Of a DNA stretch of 64,000 nt, positions 61,834 through 64,000 are shown piece after piece. The DNA lies in NCBI GenBank assembly GCA_018292915.2, contig JACVVK020000529.1:386349-450348 (forward strand). The letters are read 5' to 3'. The notes beneath the pieces were generated by a model. The model ran no database searches. It had not been told where the DNA came from and saw nothing but the letters and a program-made list of their open reading frames with translations. Made by a program: the position numbers and the translations under genes. Source of the DNA: Batillaria attramentaria (lineage: Eukaryota; Mollusca; Gastropoda; Batillariidae). Numbering within the stretch: position 1 is the first letter of the stretch; each line of letters begins with the position of its first letter.

Positions 61834-61921
61834 TTCTACTGGAATGACTGGAGGCTCCAGCTTCTTCCTGTCTTATTTCCAGTCCATCATGAGAAGGCAC
61901 GTTCACAGCTGTCTGGCTCTC
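61834..61921 (-). CDS. penultimate exon of the same - strand gene (linker)
   Basis: On the - strand, acceptor TGGCACAG lies just above 61,921 and donor GTATGT just below 61,834. The 88-nt exon reads ESQTAVNVPSHDGLEIRQEE then AGASSHSSR in phase 0 and leaves one base (A). That base joins AA of the terminal exon to make K-RRHGEKRQW, so the phases fit exactly, while the other two frames contain stops. The peptide is a Ser/Glu-rich, probably disordered linker. Upstream exons were not recognised and probably lie beyond position 64,000. The intron between the two exons is 1,151 bp. Confidence 0.62.
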
Positions 61922-63020
61922 CTGTGCCAGGACAGACGCAAAACAGTAGCAAGACACATATAACATTACAACATAGCATTGGCAGTCACTGCCATGGTAT
62001 ACGTAATTCGGGAAGATTCAGGTCAGTTATCTGAGGGTTTGGGGTGTGAGGGGAGGGGGGTATATTTGGTTTTGGCTTGGCGGTGAAGATGCAATCCCCA
62101 CCAGCATACACGGCAAAAGTCATAGGACAGTCCAGAGACACTCTCAATGGATGTTTGAATGTCTCCAGTGTGGCAGTATGGTTCAATAATGAAGACAGAA
62201 AATATACCTTTTGGATATTTCATGGTTTATCTAAAATTTAAAACAATTTTCTTATCTTCAATCCTCACCACCTTCTCCATACAACTTTTTTCAATACTAA
62301 AAAGCAACTCCTTGTTTTAAAATATTTTGTTCACTTGGAATTCATGTAGACTGCCAAAAGTTAAATAAAATGTCCCCTGTCTTGTATAAAACACAAAAGA
62401 CGCCAGGAGCAGCGCTAATTGTGTGGACCATGTTTGTTGATTGTGCTAGATTGTAGTTGCTCTGAAACGATGTGATTTTGATGATTGTTACATTTGTAGG
62501 GTAAGATGCATGCTAATTCATTGTAATAAGACTTTTTACCCTCATAGCATGCAACTAAATGGTTCGTGCACAGTATGTTTTGCATTTAATAAACTGTCTT
62601 TTGTGGGTGACTATAACGGCTATAGCTAACTTGGGAATATTAGGCAATTTGGGGCTTCATGTGACTGTGGTCTTTAGCCTGTCAGCACCTGTCGGCACCA
62701 TGGCCATAAACATTAAATTGTCTGTAGATTTTAAAGTGAACTTTGATTAAGGCTAAATGCATCACTTTTTCTTCGACATTACTGCAACAATCTCCAAACG
62801 CCGACAAGCACAGACTGCTCATTACCACTGCAACACACTCTGCCCATGTTTTGGCATATTTTATAAAAAAAAAAAATACAGAGTGCTGATTAGGAGCTGC
62901 TACTACCTGTACAAGAACGAGCCTTGACAGAAAAACATGACGTCATCCCCTTCCATTTTGTCAATTTCGTAATTGCTGTACAGGGCTCGAGGCACACATT
63001 CTCATGAAGTCTGCTTAAGC
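61922..63020. other. upstream of the - strand exons, nothing certain
   Basis: Mostly A/T-rich unique DNA. A - strand frame at 61,990-62,223 follows a TTTTAG acceptor-like site but resembles no protein I know. CpG content rises again from about 62,900. Confidence 0.4.
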
Positions 63021-63837
63021 TCCCAACAAAAAGCTTTCCGAAGTGTGAAAAACATTTACAGATTCGACTGTGCAAGCACGGTCAACTCTATCACAGTTGC
63101 AGAGTTTACACAGTGTCCAAACAACAGTGACAAAACCCTGCCGAAAGACTGTCCCCACTTCCTGTCGGGCTCCGTCCACACTACTGTGCACATGATCGCC
63201 GTGCAACCCGGCTCATTATGTGACCCTCGCCGCGGATACGTCAGTTTAGACGACTGAATCCGAAGTGCTCTCGTGTTCTTCATTTCTCACACATCTCGTC
63301 AAATCCCCCCCCCCCCCCCCCCCCCCCCCAAAGGGACTTGTATGGGGGTCACTGCATACAGTACTGACTGTCACGGCTGCTGCCATGATCACTGCATGGA
63401 CGGATGAACACTGCACGTTTTATAGGCAACAACATCTCCTAATTGCGGTTTTACTTTTCGTTCTGCAAGCTCGAGCTGACATGTTTAACCAAGAAACAAA
63501 ATTGCTTTCCCCTACGTTCAGCATGCCAGTAGTAGCACAGCTTGTGCCATTTCAGTCCAAGGTGGGTGGGTGTTCGGGAGTTTAACGGCCTTTTCTACCA
63601 CACATTTCAGTCCAACATCGCTCAGTTGTCTATACTGAGGTATCCGCGGCATGGTCACATAATGTGCCAAGTTGCACGGGAATGTGCACAGTAGCGTGGA
63701 CGGAGACCGACAGTAGTGGGGGCAGTTTTTCGGCATGGTTTTGTCGCTGTATCTGGACACGGTGTGAACTCTGCAACTATGACAACTGTCGACTCTGTAA
63801 AAAAAAATTGCACTTTGGAAAGCTTTTTGTTGGGGGC
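63021..63837. repeat. large inverted repeat, arms about 220-240 bp
   Basis: The left arm 63,021-63,258 and the reverse complement of the right arm 63,621-63,837 share long blocks such as GTATCCGCGG, GGTTTTGTC, AACTCTGCAACT and CAACAAAAAGCTTTCC. By eye roughly three quarters of positions match. The spacer holds a poly-C run and the SINE-A remnant. It is probably a foldback transposon or an inverted duplication. Confidence 0.78.
63561..63603 (-). mobile_element. 43-bp remnant of SINE-A with exact 12-bp target duplication
   Basis: Only the 3' tail survives (GGTGGGTGGGTGTTCGGGAG, TTTAACGGCC, ACCACAC). ATTTCAGTCCAA lies directly on both sides (63,549-63,560 and 63,604-63,615). It is an extreme 5' truncation and marks the 3' terminus that the reverse transcriptase uses. 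Confidence 0.85.
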
Positions 63838-64000
63838 ATAGATCTTTAAGAGCACCGATTCTTAAGCAGTGTGGCACGAACCAGTTTAAACATCAGTAAT
63901 TATTGACAACGGTTTTCATGGAATGGCTATCAGTAATTTCAATGATCTGACCAATGAGGGCATCCGTCTCAAACGTGATTGTGCTACAACGTGTTTGGCA

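Noticed and set aside
61990..62223. Possible further exon of the - strand gene
   Set aside because: There is an acceptor-like TTTTAG and an open frame, but no donor in the right phase was evident and the translation resembles nothing in the suspected family.

Overview
This is eukaryotic, animal DNA: spliced exons with GT/AG borders, no operons, very long dinucleotide repeats and tRNA-derived SINEs. The gene content (an unc-13 synaptic gene) makes it a metazoan. The SINE families, whose bodies read TTTAACGTCC...GATATCAAAGACGGGG, and the CpG mosaic suggest a mollusc, perhaps a marine gastropod. That assignment is inference.

Layout. Positions 1 to about 44,800 are gene-poor, CpG-rich intergenic DNA in which I recognise no protein-coding gene. 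They hold many (CA)n, (CT)n and poly-G/C tracts, about a dozen copies of one SINE family (here SINE-A), two further tRNA-like SINE families (B and C), two Harbinger-like MITEs with TAA target duplications (37,707-38,313 and 39,160-40,077), several foldbacks, and tandem repeats with units near 72, 101, 145 and 287 bp.

From about 44,866 a promoter-like segment leads into the first six coding exons of an unc-13/Munc13 homologue on the + strand (45,036-58,568). They encode the N-terminal C2A domain and the start of the linker. The rest of the gene would lie beyond the window. Exon 3 is two bases short of the reading frame.

On the - strand, 60,466-61,921 holds the last two exons of a second gene. 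Its basic C-terminal domain recalls a family of uncharacterised animal proteins that may derive from Crypton-type recombinases. The splice phases fit, but the last exon is one base short. If unc-13 continues past the window, this gene is nested antisense in an unc-13 intron.

The unc-13 introns are strikingly poor in CpG compared with the upstream DNA, and a SINE copy inside an intron has lost its head-region CpGs to TG/CA. This fits germline gene-body methylation. A 242-bp MITE with clear terminal inverted repeats sits inside another SINE copy at 59,171-59,412. The last kilobase carries a large inverted repeat (63,021-63,837) with a 5'-truncated SINE in its spacer.
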